A stretch of DNA of 64,000 nt, from NCBI GenBank assembly GCA_944391115.1, contig CALXSJ010000008.1, positions 1 to 64,000 of the forward strand. Reading direction: 5' to 3'. The notes under the pieces are model-generated. The model saw nothing but the letters and a program-made list of their open reading frames with translations. It had not been told where the DNA came from and searched no databases. The position numbers and the translations under genes are program-made. Origin of the DNA: an uncultured Victivallales bacterium (GTDB lineage: Bacteria; Verrucomicrobiota; Lentisphaeria; Victivallales; UBA1829). Positions 33,877 to 42,891 of this stretch are shown in pieces (positions within the stretch are counted from its first letter, which is position 1; the number at the start of each line of letters is the position of its first letter).

Positions 33877-33904
33877 ATTATACTCCGGAAATCATGAGTC
33901 ACAA
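33877..33904 (-). promoter_or_regulatory. Candidate promoter of the long-leader pseudopilin
   Basis: TTGTGA, a 16-base spacer and TATAAT on the minus strand lie about 40 bases upstream of the start at 33835. The inverted repeat at 33914-33979 lies just upstream of the -35. Confidence 0.5.
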
Positions 33905-33913
33905 TAGGGAACT

Positions 33914-33979
33914 GTCTCAATAAATATGAAAATTGTCTCAGCTGTTTGGGAATGGGACGAATCTGATATTTATTGAGAC
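33914..33979. promoter_or_regulatory. 14-bp perfect inverted repeat between divergent genes
   Basis: GTCTCAATAAATAT (33914-33927) is repeated exactly in inverted form at 33966-33979, 38 bases apart. A third GTCTCA lies at 33935-33940. The arrangement sits between the pseudopilin and oxidoreductase promoters and looks like a shared operator. A candidate binder is the AraC-type regulator at 38983, but that is only a guess. Confidence 0.65.
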
Positions 33980-33988
33980 GGATGTAAA

Positions 33989-34016
33989 TTGTAAAAAGCG
34001 GAAACGGATTTATGAT
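33989..34016 (+). promoter_or_regulatory. Candidate promoter of the FAD oxidoreductase
   Basis: TTGTAA, a 16-base spacer and TATGAT precede the ATG at 34042 by 25 bases. The predicted leader is short but includes the AGAGGA ribosome site. Confidence 0.5.
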
Positions 34017-34041
34017 ATATGGAAAACAGAGGAAAATCCGT

Positions 34042-35244
34042 ATGTTCTGCAAAAAATACAATGTGGCGGTCTGCGGCGGCGGCATTGCCGGCTGTGCGGC
34101 GGCAATCGCTTCCGCGCAACGCGGGATGAAAACGGTTCTTATTGAAAATTGTGCCATTCCCGGCGGACTTGCAACGTCCGGAACGGTCCTTGTCTACCTG
34201 CCGCTCTGTGACGGAGAGGGGCATCAGATCGTATTCGGGCTTTCCGAACGCTTTCTGCACGCGGCGAACCGTTACGGCCCCGCGGAGCCCCCGGCGGAAT
34301 GGCGCAGGGGAGGAAAGAACAACCGCCTTCAGGCGTATTTTTCTCCCGCCTCCTTCGTTCTGTCTCTGGACGAGATGCTGACCGGGCACGGCGTGGATCT
34401 CTGGTTTGACACGAAAATCATCGGCGTTGAAATGCGCGATGCCCTCCGTCCGGGGGCGGTTCAGGTCGCCAACAAAAGCGGCATCGGGAAAATCGAGGCG
34501 GAAATCTTCATCGACGCCACCGGAGACGCCGATGTCGTGCATCTCGCGGGAGGGGAGTGTCTGCATGCGCGGAACGCTCTTGTCTCCTGGTTCGTCGAGC
34601 ACCGGGAGGCGGGCGCCTATTCCGCATACTCGTTCGGAAAGGATATTTCCACCATTATTGTCGCGGACAATATCCTGAACAACTCCACGCCGGAGGGAAT
34701 CGACGGGAAAACCGTGTCGGATTTCCTGCTGCGCGGACGGGAACGTTACCGCAGGCTGCTCCAGAAGGATTATGACGGCGGCGTTGAAACAAGGAAAACC
34801 CGTTATCCGATCGTGCTTCCCACCATGGCCCCCATGCGCCATTCCCGCTGCATCAGGGGGAGATTCGTGCTTGACAGCGGCATGGAGCAGGCATCTTTTC
34901 CGGACTCGATCGGACTGGCGCCGGACTGGCGGAAGTGCGGTTCCGTCTGGGAGATCCCCTGGCGTACTCTTCTGCCGGAGAAAATCACGGGCGTCATTGC
35001 CGCCGGACGATGCTCCTCCGCGAGAGATGACGCGTGGGAAGTCACCCGCGTCATTCCGAATGCGGCAATGACCGGGGAGGCGGCGGGAACGGCCGCCGCG
35101 CTGTCCCTCCGGGACGGGGTTCTTCCTCATGAACTGAATGTGCAAACGCTCCGGAAGGAGCTGAAGGAAACGTGCGGATTCCCGCTTCGCAGGGAAGACT
35201 GCGGCATTTCGCGCGGGAGCGTCTCCCCTGCCATGGAATGTTGA
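34042..35244 (+). CDS. FAD-dependent oxidoreductase (FAD_oxidored family)
   Basis: A 400-residue flavoprotein with the Rossmann dinucleotide loop GGGIAGCAAA at the N-terminus, LIENCAIPGGLATSG as the second FAD strand, and FIDATGDADVVHLAGGE in the middle. This is the layout of the PF12831 family often linked to sugar clusters in Lentisphaerota, Planctomycetes and Bacteroidetes. AGAGGA eight bases upstream favours ATG 34042 over an in-frame ATG at 34012. No signal peptide is seen. It may oxidise a sugar or sugar alcohol, but the substrate is unknown. The DUF4838 gene follows 268 bases later, separated by a repeat. Confidence 0.85.
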   Translation: MFCKKYNVAVCGGGIAGCAAAIASAQRGMKTVLIENCAIPGGLATSGTVLVYLPLCDGEGHQIVFGLSERFLHAANRYGPAEPPAEWRRGGKNNRLQAYFSPASFVLSLDEMLTGHGVDLWFDTKIIGVEMRDALRPGAVQVANKSGIGKIEAEIFIDATGDADVVHLAGGECLHARNALVSWFVEHREAGAYSAYSFGKDISTIIVADNILNNSTPEGIDGKTVSDFLLRGRERYRRLLQKDYDGGVETRKTRYPIVLPTMAPMRHSRCIRGRFVLDSGMEQASFPDSIGLAPDWRKCGSVWEIPWRTLLPEKITGVIAAGRCSSARDDAWEVTRVIPNAAMTGEAAGTAAALSLRDGVLPHELNVQTLRKELKETCGFPLRREDCGISRGSVSPAMEC

Positions 35245-35374
35245 AGATTCCGCATGATGCGGGAAGTGATTTCCTGAAGTCCGGCATGGCTTTGCGGAAT
35301 TTCCGGTCTGCATATTGGTACGGCAAGGAATGCGAAAATAAATTACCGCGATGCAGGCATGCGCGGGATCGGGA

Positions 35375-35498
35375 ATTTCGTCTGCGGCGGCCAGCTTGCG
35401 CAGTTGGAGCGCACCAGGACTCACTGGAAAGCACGAAGCAGTTTTTGGCGATGCAGAGCATCACGATATCAACCTAAATATTTTTTTGAATAAAAAAA
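35375..35498 (-). repeat. Dispersed hairpin repeat, copy 2
   Basis: Read on the minus strand it opens with a T/A-rich tract, then GTGATGC-TCT-GCATCGC, CTGCTTCGTGCT, AGTCCTGG and CTGCGCAAGCTGG. The first half matches 32616-32690; the second half matches the elements at 54736-54984. It therefore links the two groups. It ends 15 bases before the DUF4838 start and points away from it. A decayed ACCGCGATGC motif lies nearby at about 35344-35353. The rest of 35245-35512 shows no gene. Confidence 0.75.
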
Positions 35499-35512
35499 AC
35501 AGGAGGTTTTTC

Positions 35513-38500
35513 ATGCGCATGAAAGTGGTGATCCGGTCTCTCTGGATGATTCTGGTGTTGGGTCTGGCGTCGTGGCGCGGGGAGGCGCTGGAACTGGCGA
35601 AAGACGGCAAAACGGACTATGTCATCGTATGCGGGAATCAGGGGAGGGATATGGAGGTCCGGCTTCTCCGGGAGTCCGCAGCCGACCTCGCCGCGCTTCT
35701 GAAGCAGTCCACCGGGGCGGATTTCAGGATCGTTGAACCCCGCGAAGCGGGGAAATACGGGAAACGCATTTTCGTCGGCCATTCCGACGCCATGCTGAAG
35801 ATCCTGCAAAAGGCGGGGAAATACCGGAAACCTGTCAACGAGGAACGCATCCTGCTCACGCTCGGCGATGATCTCTTCCTGTACGGCGGCGGTTTCGGCG
35901 ACGGCTTTGCCGTGTCCCATTTCCTGACGGAGGTGCTGGGCTTCCGTTTCTACCATTACTGGGGCGACAGCCGGATTCCGGAATATAAAACGCTGAAGAC
36001 GGATGAACTGAATATTGCTTTCCGTCCGTCTTTCGAATACCGTGATCTGGCGCAGTCGGCCTTCAATCTGCGCGGCTGCGGAAGCGCGGACGCCTTTTTC
36101 CGGCGGAACGCCCTCCACAACAACTCGCGGATTCCGTTCAGGATGCCGGGAAACATGACCCATTCCTACTCCTGCCTGATTCCGCCGGTGAAAAATCACA
36201 GGAATGCATACAAGTTCCTGAAGGACAAGGAGTATTTTGTCACGAATCCGGAATTCTTCCCGCTTTCCGCAGACGGCAGACGGGAATGGAAGGGCCGTCA
36301 CCGCTGTTTCTCCAATCCGGGACTCCGCGCGGAAATGAATAAAAACGTCGAACAGCTCCTGATTGCCTCCGGCTGCAGACCGTCGGACAATATCGTGGTC
36401 AACATCTCCCATGACGACGTGGACTGCAAATTCTGTTACTGCAAAGAGTGCGTCGCGCTGGAAAAGCGGTACGGCGCGCCCGGCGGGCCGCTCTACGATT
36501 ATCTGATCCATTCCGCCTCGCCGTATTTCGCGGAGAGATATCCGAATCTGATTATCCGTTTTCTTGCCTACGGGCGTCTTTCCACGGAGATTCCGCCCCG
36601 GGCGGAAGCGCTGAAGGACGGAAAACTTCCGGCGAACCTGATGCCTTATCTGGCGTTTCTGACGGCGGATTTCAACAAACCCATCAGCGCGCCCTCGAAC
36701 AAGTTCCTTTTCGACTGTTTCAACGCATGGGGGAAAATCTCCCGGCGCATGTCCTCTTATTTCTATCCTTCGACATACGGGCGTCCCATGATTTCGTTTC
36801 CGCTTTTCGGCAATGCCGGAAGAGTCCTGTATGACGTTCAGTTCTACGGGAAAAATCATGTCACGCAGATATTCTGCGACTATCCTGCGCTTCCCCGTGT
36901 CTGCAATACGGCGTTCAGCGGATTGATCTCCTACGTGCTCAGCCGTCTTTACGGCAATGCGGATCTCGACGTCGGCAGGGAGATTGACGAATACATGGCG
37001 GCGATTTACGGGAAAGCCGCGCCGGAAATGCGCAAGTTCTATGACGAGCTTCACAAACTTGCCTTTGCGGATCCCGCATTCGTCAAATGGTTTCCCGATC
37101 CGCGCTGCGTCGGTTATCTGACTCCGGAACGTCTTCTCGCATGGCAGCGTGCGTTCGACCGGATGGAGAAACTCGCTGCGGGAGACGCCGCGGCTCTGCT
37201 CCACATCCGCTGCGAACGCCTCTCCTTGGACGCGATGACGCTTCTGCTTTACCGGGACATCCGCAACGCGGGGCTTGCCGGGAAAATCTCCGCGGACACG
37301 GTTTACCGCCGTGCCGTGGAAACCGCCGAAGGGGCCATGAAACGTTCCTGCAATGTCGACTTCGGGAATCACGTCGGCAGGGCGGACAAGGCGGAATACA
37401 TCCGGTGGGACAGGGACAGCGTCTTCAATACGCTCGGACTCTTCTTCGGACTTGCGAAATACCAGGAGAAACTGCCGAAGGAGTTCGGCCCGGTTCCGGA
37501 GCGGGACCGTTTCTACGTCTTCTTTTCCGCGAACAAGCTTCCCCCTGTCGCGGTGCCCGGATCCCCGTTCGGCTATGCGCTTCCCGCCCCGCTGCCGGGA
37601 AACCGCGTCACGGGATACGATCTGGTCCGGGACAAGGAGGACGGCCCGGCCGGAAAGCATCTGCGCGTGACGACGGGAACTTCCCGGTTCGAATACCATT
37701 ATCTGACGCGGACCCGCCTCGGACCGGATTCCGTCATGGGAGCTCCCCATCTGCGGGGATACATCTCGCGGAAATTCGGATCCCTCGGCGGTTACGCCAC
37801 GGCATTTCTCGGCCATATTTTCAAACAGGAAAATCCGGAACAGGAGTATGATGTTTACGCCTGCCTCAAGTTCGGCGAAGAGCAGATGTACACCAGCCAT
37901 CTGCTGCTGGTGAAAGCTTCTCCGGGCCGCAAGCCCTTCGTCCGCAAAAAGACAGACGTTCAGGAGACTCCTTCCATCAGCATTGTCCCGACGGTTCCGG
38001 ACGATGCCTTCCCCGCCGTTGAAAAAATGGGGAAACTGGGCGCCTTCCGCACTGCCGCCACCGGGGAGAGTGCGGGGAATTCCGCCTCTCAGGCTTATGC
38101 CGCATTCGGAAAGGACCGGCTTTATCTGCTCTATACGGAGAAGAATGCCGCGCCGCCGGACGGGAAAAAGGACTTCTATGCGGATTGCGTCGAGATCTTC
38201 CTTGCTTCGAACGGGAAATATCCTGTAACGCAGATTGCCGTCAACGCGAAAGGCGAAGTGAACTGCAATGAGTGGACGATCCCCGTGACGGCCAATCCGG
38301 ATGACATGACGGTCAAACGTGTCCGGAGGAGCATCCCGCTTCCAGGAAAGGCGGAAAGCTCGCTCAGGGACGGCGTGTGGACGGTCCGGCTTACGCTGGA
38401 GCCCGCCGACGTTCCGGCTCCGGGCTCCAGGATGGTGATGAACATCTTCCGCACCCGCGGCGGGAAAGTCCCCCTTGCATGGAGTCCGGTTCATACGGAC

Positions 38501-38947
38501 GGATATCTGAACGGATTCCCGCTCTTCGGGCTTCTTTACCGGGACTCCCTGACGTTCAAAGGCAAAAACGCGGTGAAGGCTCCGAAATTTGAAGGCGATG
38601 TCGCCGTCATGGACGGCAATCAGGGATGGGCGATCTCCTGCAATGTCCCGCGCGGACTGGATCCCGACACCTCCTATTATGTGACGGCCGTGATGAAAAC
38701 GGATTCCGCCACGGAGAATGTCAAACATACCACAAGAATGGGCGTGTATGACCAGAACACAAAGCGGGTCGTCGGCTACAGTCAGATTCCGGTGATGAAA
38801 CTGAAAAGCGGTTTTGTTCCCGTCCGGACCGCGCGCAAAGTCAGGATTGTTCCAGGATCTCTTATATATGTCGGAGGTTTCATGCCGCAGAAGACCTTCA
38901 CCGGCAACATGTATCTGAAGGAATTCGTGATTGAAAAAGCGGAATGA
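35513..38947 (+). CDS. Large secreted DUF4838 protein with C-terminal CBM9-like domain
   Basis: A 1,144-residue exported protein; signal peptide within the first 30 residues (VVIRSLWMILVLGLASWRGEA). An alpha/beta N-terminal domain (VRLLRESAADLAALLKQ) is followed by the DUF4838 barrel with DDVDCKFCYCKEC and a central helical region. A region from about residue 830 resembles CBM9/DOMON sandwiches (AYAAFGKDRLYLLYTE, DCVEIFLASNGKYP). A final short sandwich ends it. AGGAGG precedes the ATG; an upstream in-frame start would translate the repeat element and is rejected. It is the longest DUF4838 protein here and probably binds a surface polysaccharide. Confidence 0.85.
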   Translation: MRMKVVIRSLWMILVLGLASWRGEALELAKDGKTDYVIVCGNQGRDMEVRLLRESAADLAALLKQSTGADFRIVEPREAGKYGKRIFVGHSDAMLKILQKAGKYRKPVNEERILLTLGDDLFLYGGGFGDGFAVSHFLTEVLGFRFYHYWGDSRIPEYKTLKTDELNIAFRPSFEYRDLAQSAFNLRGCGSADAFFRRNALHNNSRIPFRMPGNMTHSYSCLIPPVKNHRNAYKFLKDKEYFVTNPEFFPLSADGRREWKGRHRCFSNPGLRAEMNKNVEQLLIASGCRPSDNIVVNISHDDVDCKFCYCKECVALEKRYGAPGGPLYDYLIHSASPYFAERYPNLIIRFLAYGRLSTEIPPRAEALKDGKLPANLMPYLAFLTADFNKPISAPSNKFLFDCFNAWGKISRRMSSYFYPSTYGRPMISFPLFGNAGRVLYDVQFYGKNHVTQIFCDYPALPRVCNTAFSGLISYVLSRLYGNADLDVGREIDEYMAAIYGKAAPEMRKFYDELHKLAFADPAFVKWFPDPRCVGYLTPERLLAWQRAFDRMEKLAAGDAAALLHIRCERLSLDAMTLLLYRDIRNAGLAGKISADTVYRRAVETAEGAMKRSCNVDFGNHVGRADKAEYIRWDRDSVFNTLGLFFGLAKYQEKLPKEFGPVPERDRFYVFFSANKLPPVAVPGSPFGYALPAPLPGNRVTGYDLVRDKEDGPAGKHLRVTTGTSRFEYHYLTRTRLGPDSVMGAPHLRGYISRKFGSLGGYATAFLGHIFKQENPEQEYDVYACLKFGEEQMYTSHLLLVKASPGRKPFVRKKTDVQETPSISIVPTVPDDAFPAVEKMGKLGAFRTAATGESAGNSASQAYAAFGKDRLYLLYTEKNAAPPDGKKDFYADCVEIFLASNGKYPVTQIAVNAKGEVNCNEWTIPVTANPDDMTVKRVRRSIPLPGKAESSLRDGVWTVRLTLEPADVPAPGSRMVMNIFRTRGGKVPLAWSPVHTDGYLNGFPLFGLLYRDSLTFKGKNAVKAPKFEGDVAVMDGNQGWAISCNVPRGLDPDTSYYVTAVMKTDSATENVKHTTRMGVYDQNTKRVVGYSQIPVMKLKSGFVPVRTARKVRIVPGSLIYVGGFMPQKTFTGNMYLKEFVIEKAE

Positions 38948-38982
38948 GCAGGATATAATACCGGGAAAAACGGCAGCCGGAT

Positions 38983-39846
38983 ATGGAAAAATACAATTAT
39001 CATGTGAATATGGCGGGGCTCAGGCGGGAAATCCCGTTTCCCTTTCAGCTCGCGGGAGTGGGGCACTCCTGCAACAACCCGCCCCGGAAATACCAGCATG
39101 CCGTTTATCCCGATAAAATCGAAATCTGCATCCGTCTTTCGGCGGATTCCTCCGGAGGACTTCCCGCACAGACGATAAACGGAACAGCTTATGAGAAGCT
39201 TTCCTTTCCCCATGTGGTCGTAAAACCTCCGGGAGCGGAATATACGCTCATGAATTTCGGTGCGCGGGAGGTCTTCTACATGATTTATCCATCCTCTCTG
39301 CTACCCCTGCTTGACAAGCTCGGAGTCTTCGAGCCGCCGCTCTGCTGGGGCATACGAATGAGCGGGGAACTGGAGCTGATGCTGGAGCGCGTCAGCAATT
39401 GCTTCAGCGTCTCGCTGAGCCCGGGCAGCGCGGACCGGATCGACATGCAGTGCTTCCAGATTCTTCATGAACTGCTCCTGATGAAGAAATCGTTTCAGGT
39501 CCCGCCGGACCGGGAGCATGAGCTGATGCTGAGAATCGATTCCCACATCCGCTTGCATGCCTTTGAAGCGCTGGACTTCGATGCCGTCGCCAGGAAATTC
39601 GGGCTTTCCAGAAGCACCTTCTTCCGTTACTGGAAGCGCTATTCCGATTTCACGCCGTCCGGCTATCTTCTCGAGCTCCGGCTTCAGGAGGCGTGCCGGC
39701 GTCTGACGGAGTCGAGGGACCGGATCTCCGACATCGCGAGGGAACTTCATCTCGGGGAACCTGCTTATATGGGAATGCTTTTCAAAAAACGTTTCGGCCG
39801 GACTCCGCTTGATTACAGGCGGACGCACGCCCCGCGCCTGAAATAA
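38983..39846 (+). CDS. AraC-family transcriptional regulator
   Basis: A 287-residue regulator. The N-terminal 170 residues look like an AraC sensing cupin (HVVVKPPGAEYTLMNFG). The C-terminal 95 are two helix-turn-helices (FDAVARKFGLSRSTFFRYWKR, ISDIARELHLGEPAYMGMLFKKRFG). Such proteins usually activate sugar genes on ligand binding. It lies 35 bases after the DUF4838 gene and 34 before the GH20-like gene, so it is probably part of the unit it controls. No strong ribosome site is seen before its ATG. Confidence 0.9.
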   Translation: MEKYNYHVNMAGLRREIPFPFQLAGVGHSCNNPPRKYQHAVYPDKIEICIRLSADSSGGLPAQTINGTAYEKLSFPHVVVKPPGAEYTLMNFGAREVFYMIYPSSLLPLLDKLGVFEPPLCWGIRMSGELELMLERVSNCFSVSLSPGSADRIDMQCFQILHELLLMKKSFQVPPDREHELMLRIDSHIRLHAFEALDFDAVARKFGLSRSTFFRYWKRYSDFTPSGYLLELRLQEACRRLTESRDRISDIARELHLGEPAYMGMLFKKRFGRTPLDYRRTHAPRLK

Positions 39847-39880
39847 CCGTTTCCGGTCCGCCAAAACAAAGGAGGTCGGC

Positions 39881-41686
39881 ATGCCGGCATTCAGTCCTGA
39901 CTGTTCTGCAATTCCTGCGGAATACGCTTCTCTTCTGCAGACTGCGGCGGAAGCCATGCCGGAATACTTTTCCCGTCCCGATGCGGGAATGCTTTCCTTC
40001 CGCCTCTCCGCGCCGGATGAGTTTTCCGTCTCCTTTTCAGCGAGCGGAGCTGTCATTTCGGCGGGTTCCCCCCATGGTTTCCTGCGTGCGCTCGGATGTG
40101 CGGCGGCGGGAAGGGAAGCCGCCGGAAAACTCCGCTTCGCAACCCTCGGCGTGATGCTGGACTGCTCCAGAAACCGGGTTTACACACTGGAGTTCCTCAA
40201 GCGCTTTCTTCTGAAAACTGCTCTGGCGGGATTCAATCTCCTGATGCTTTACACGGAAGATGTGTATGAGCTTCCCGGGGAACCCGCATTCGGATACATG
40301 CGCGGACGCTACACGCCGGAGGAGATCCGGGAAATCGGGCGTTATGCGCGGCGTCTCGGCATGGAAGTGCGGGCGTGCATTCAGACGCTCGGGCATCTGG
40401 AGCATCTTTTCACGCATTATCAGTATTCCGGGATCCGCGACAATGCGGGGATTCTGCTTGCGGATGACGAGGCGTCCTATGCGCTGATTGAGAAGATGAT
40501 CCGTTTCTGGGCGGAGAACCTGCCCTCGAAACAGATTCATGTCGGAATGGACGAGACGCACGGGCTGGGACGCGGCAGATTCCTGGACATTCACGGATAT
40601 GAACCGCGGAAGGAGATTTATCTCCGGCATCTGTCGAAGGTCTGCGCGATCTGCCGGAAGTACGGGCTGACGCCTTCCGTCTGGTCCGACATGCTGGTCC
40701 GCTTCGACGATCCGGAAGCTCTTCGCCCGCTTCTTCCTCCGGAACTCAAACTGTACTGCTGGAACTATTCCGCGACGGAGGAGAAAACCTATGAGGAGCT
40801 TCTTGAGCGGCACAGGCGTTTCGGGCGAGAGACCGCCATGGCATCCGCCGTTTATACTTACAACACCTTCTGCTGGTTTGCGGAAAAAACCGAAGCGGTG
40901 CTTCCCCCGTGCGTCCGGGCTTGTGAGAAACAGGGGATCCGCGAGCTTCTGATTACCGTATGGGGAGACGGCGGGGCGTTCTGCAATTCCGATTCCGCGT
41001 TTGCCGGGCTGCTTTACGCTTCCAATGCGGCCTGGGGGACGGAAGAGCCCGGACTTGCCGGGGATTTGTTCCGCGCTCTCTGCGGAGAGGAGTATTCTCT
41101 TTTCCGGAAAGCTTCCGGATTGCACCGGAACATCCGGAATCAGCTCATTCCCGTTCCCGGACTTCTCTGGCAGGATCCGCTTCAGGGGGGCATTTGCAGT
41201 TACTGTTTCTCCAGATACGGTGACGTCATGCAAATTTATCTGCGGGACCTGCAGGAGATTCACCGTGATCTTGCGGAACGGACGCTCTCTCCGTCGCTCC
41301 GGGAGATTTTTTCCGTGATCGATCTTCTGCTCTGGGGAATTTCCTTCCGGGTGAAGCTGTTGAATGCCTATGCGGAACGCAGGCGCGGCATTCTGCTTGA
41401 GCTCCGCGACCGGGACATTCCCGTATATCTGGAGAAGATCGCGGAATTCGACCGCTGTTTCCGCGGGGAATGGATGCGCTCCGCCAAACCGTTCGGCCTG
41501 GAGATCATCCAGCGCCGCAACGCCGGACTTGCCGCCCGGGTCCGGGAAACCGCGCGCCGTCTTGACGAGTTCGCCGGCGGGAAACTTGACAGGATTGAGG
41601 AGCTGGAGGAAGCTCTGCGGGCTTCCCGCATTCCGGATTTTCATCCCGCGCCTCCGGTCTTTTCGGGCTGCATCGAAATATACTGA
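39881..41686 (+). CDS. GH20-like hexosaminidase, cytosolic
   Basis: A 601-residue protein without signal peptide. A small N-terminal alpha/beta domain is followed by a GH20-type barrel with GVMLDCSRNRVYTLEFLKRF, ACIQTLGHLEHL and the catalytic IHVGMDETHG (Asp224-Glu225). The usual HxGGDE is changed to HVGMDE. The C-terminal 200 residues are helical. AGGAGG precedes the ATG. It ends the FAD/DUF4838/AraC unit. Beta-N-acetylhexosaminidase activity is likely but the altered loop may shift specificity. Confidence 0.8.
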   Translation: MPAFSPDCSAIPAEYASLLQTAAEAMPEYFSRPDAGMLSFRLSAPDEFSVSFSASGAVISAGSPHGFLRALGCAAAGREAAGKLRFATLGVMLDCSRNRVYTLEFLKRFLLKTALAGFNLLMLYTEDVYELPGEPAFGYMRGRYTPEEIREIGRYARRLGMEVRACIQTLGHLEHLFTHYQYSGIRDNAGILLADDEASYALIEKMIRFWAENLPSKQIHVGMDETHGLGRGRFLDIHGYEPRKEIYLRHLSKVCAICRKYGLTPSVWSDMLVRFDDPEALRPLLPPELKLYCWNYSATEEKTYEELLERHRRFGRETAMASAVYTYNTFCWFAEKTEAVLPPCVRACEKQGIRELLITVWGDGGAFCNSDSAFAGLLYASNAAWGTEEPGLAGDLFRALCGEEYSLFRKASGLHRNIRNQLIPVPGLLWQDPLQGGICSYCFSRYGDVMQIYLRDLQEIHRDLAERTLSPSLREIFSVIDLLLWGISFRVKLLNAYAERRRGILLELRDRDIPVYLEKIAEFDRCFRGEWMRSAKPFGLEIIQRRNAGLAARVRETARRLDEFAGGKLDRIEELEEALRASRIPDFHPAPPVFSGCIEIY

Positions 41687-41844
41687 CTCCGGAATCACGC
41701 CGGGAAACTTCCGCGTTTTCTCCCCGCATCCGTTCTTCCTGCCGTCTTCCGGCGGATGAAGCGTCATGACTGCCGTTTGCCATTGCGCGCTTCCCGTCTT
41801 TCAGGCTTTTTCCGGAAAAAAAGGAAAAATTGTTTTTCCGGGTA

Positions 41845-41873
41845 TTGACAAAATCGATGACCTGGATTATAAT
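41845..41873 (+). promoter_or_regulatory. Consensus promoter of the LacI operon
   Basis: TTGACA, a 17-base spacer and TATAAT is an exact sigma70 match, 41 bases upstream of the ATG at 41914. A palindrome TTTTTCCGGAAAAA lies upstream at 41807-41820. Confidence 0.85.
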
Positions 41874-41878
41874 TAGAG

Positions 41879-41890
41879 TTAATCGAGTAA
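41879..41890. promoter_or_regulatory. LacI-type operator candidate
   Basis: TTAATCGAGTAA is a palindrome with five of six pairs matching and a central CG, the form typical of LacI-family sites. It covers the predicted transcription start just after the -10, so it would suit autorepression by the adjacent LacI-type regulator. Confidence 0.6.
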
Positions 41891-41913
41891 TCAATCCCAG
41901 AAGAGGAATGTGC

Positions 41914-42891
41914 ATGGCAGTTACCATGAAAGACATTGCGGAGCGGGCGCAGGTATCGCGCCCCGTGGTCTGCGCCGTTCTGGGCGGCAAGTCGACCTGC
42001 CGTGTTTCGGAGGAAAAACGCCGGCGTATTCTGGAACTGGTCCGCGAACTCGGTTTCCAGCCGAATCTGCAGGCGCAGCGTCTGCGCTCCGGCAAGACAA
42101 AGACCGTCGGGATTCTTTTCGCCAGTTTCCGCGACCGGATCATCGGGGATGTGATGATGGAGCTGTACCGCCGTCTGCTGCAGTCCGGCTACACGAGCAT
42201 CATCGCCATCTGGGAGAAGGCTTCGGAGATTGAACAGGCCTACCGGAATGTGGTCCGCAACAAAGTGGACGGGATCATCACCTGCGATTATCACCCGGAG
42301 TGGATCGGAGAAAAAATCCCGGTCGTCGTCTACGGAAAGCAGTTTCCGGAGACCGACAGCATCACGATCGATTACGCCGCGGCATTTTCCGAGGCGCTGG
42401 AATATCTTGTGCCGCTCGGACACCGCCGCTTCGGATATATCGGATGCGAAGGAGAGCGTCTTGAGGCCTGCACAGCAGTGATGAAACGGTATGGTTTTTC
42501 CGGAGATTACTGTGTCTACAATGGCATGGGATATCCGGAAAACGGAATCCAGGGCGTCCGGCATCTTCTGGAGCGGGAAAGTCCGCCGTCCGCGATCTTC
42601 TGTCACAATGACTCCGTCGCGCTTGCCGCGATGGCCGAGGCGCAGAGGATGGGCTTTGCAATCGGATCGGATCTTTCCATTATCGGACTGGACAACACGC
42701 TGGAGTCAAGCTTCTCCTATCCCGCGCTGACGACCATCGACACGTTCATTGCGGAAAAGGCCGGCATGATGGTGGATCTGCTTCTCGCACGTCTGGAGGA
42801 CCCGGGAAAGAAACCGCTTTCCACGATTCTGAAATCCAAATTAATCATACGGGATTCCTGCGGTCCCGTCAGATCAGGAGTGAAAAAATGA
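41914..42891 (+). CDS. LacI-family transcriptional regulator
   Basis: A 325-residue regulator with a standard LacI helix-turn-helix ([23 protein letters not shown]) and hinge ([22 protein letters not shown]), then the sugar-binding domain ([31 protein letters not shown]). AAGAGGA six bases upstream supports the ATG at 41914; in-frame ATGs lie just upstream (41908) and inside the promoter. It overlaps the pseudopilin gene by ATGA and heads a unit ending in a beta-propeller lyase-like gene. Confidence 0.93.
   Translation: MAVTMKDIAERAQVSRPVVCAVLGGKSTCRVSEEKRRRILELVRELGFQPNLQAQRLRSGKTKTVGILFASFRDRIIGDVMMELYRRLLQSGYTSIIAIWEKASEIEQAYRNVVRNKVDGIITCDYHPEWIGEKIPVVVYGKQFPETDSITIDYAAAFSEALEYLVPLGHRRFGYIGCEGERLEACTAVMKRYGFSGDYCVYNGMGYPENGIQGVRHLLERESPPSAIFCHNDSVALAAMAEAQRMGFAIGSDLSIIGLDNTLESSFSYPALTTIDTFIAEKAGMMVDLLLARLEDPGKKPLSTILKSKLIIRDSCGPVRSGVKK

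Noticed and set aside
35351-35512. N-terminal extension of the large DUF4838 protein
   Set aside because: It translates the dispersed repeat and places the signal peptide inside the protein. AGGAGG directly before ATG 35513 gives a normal exported start.
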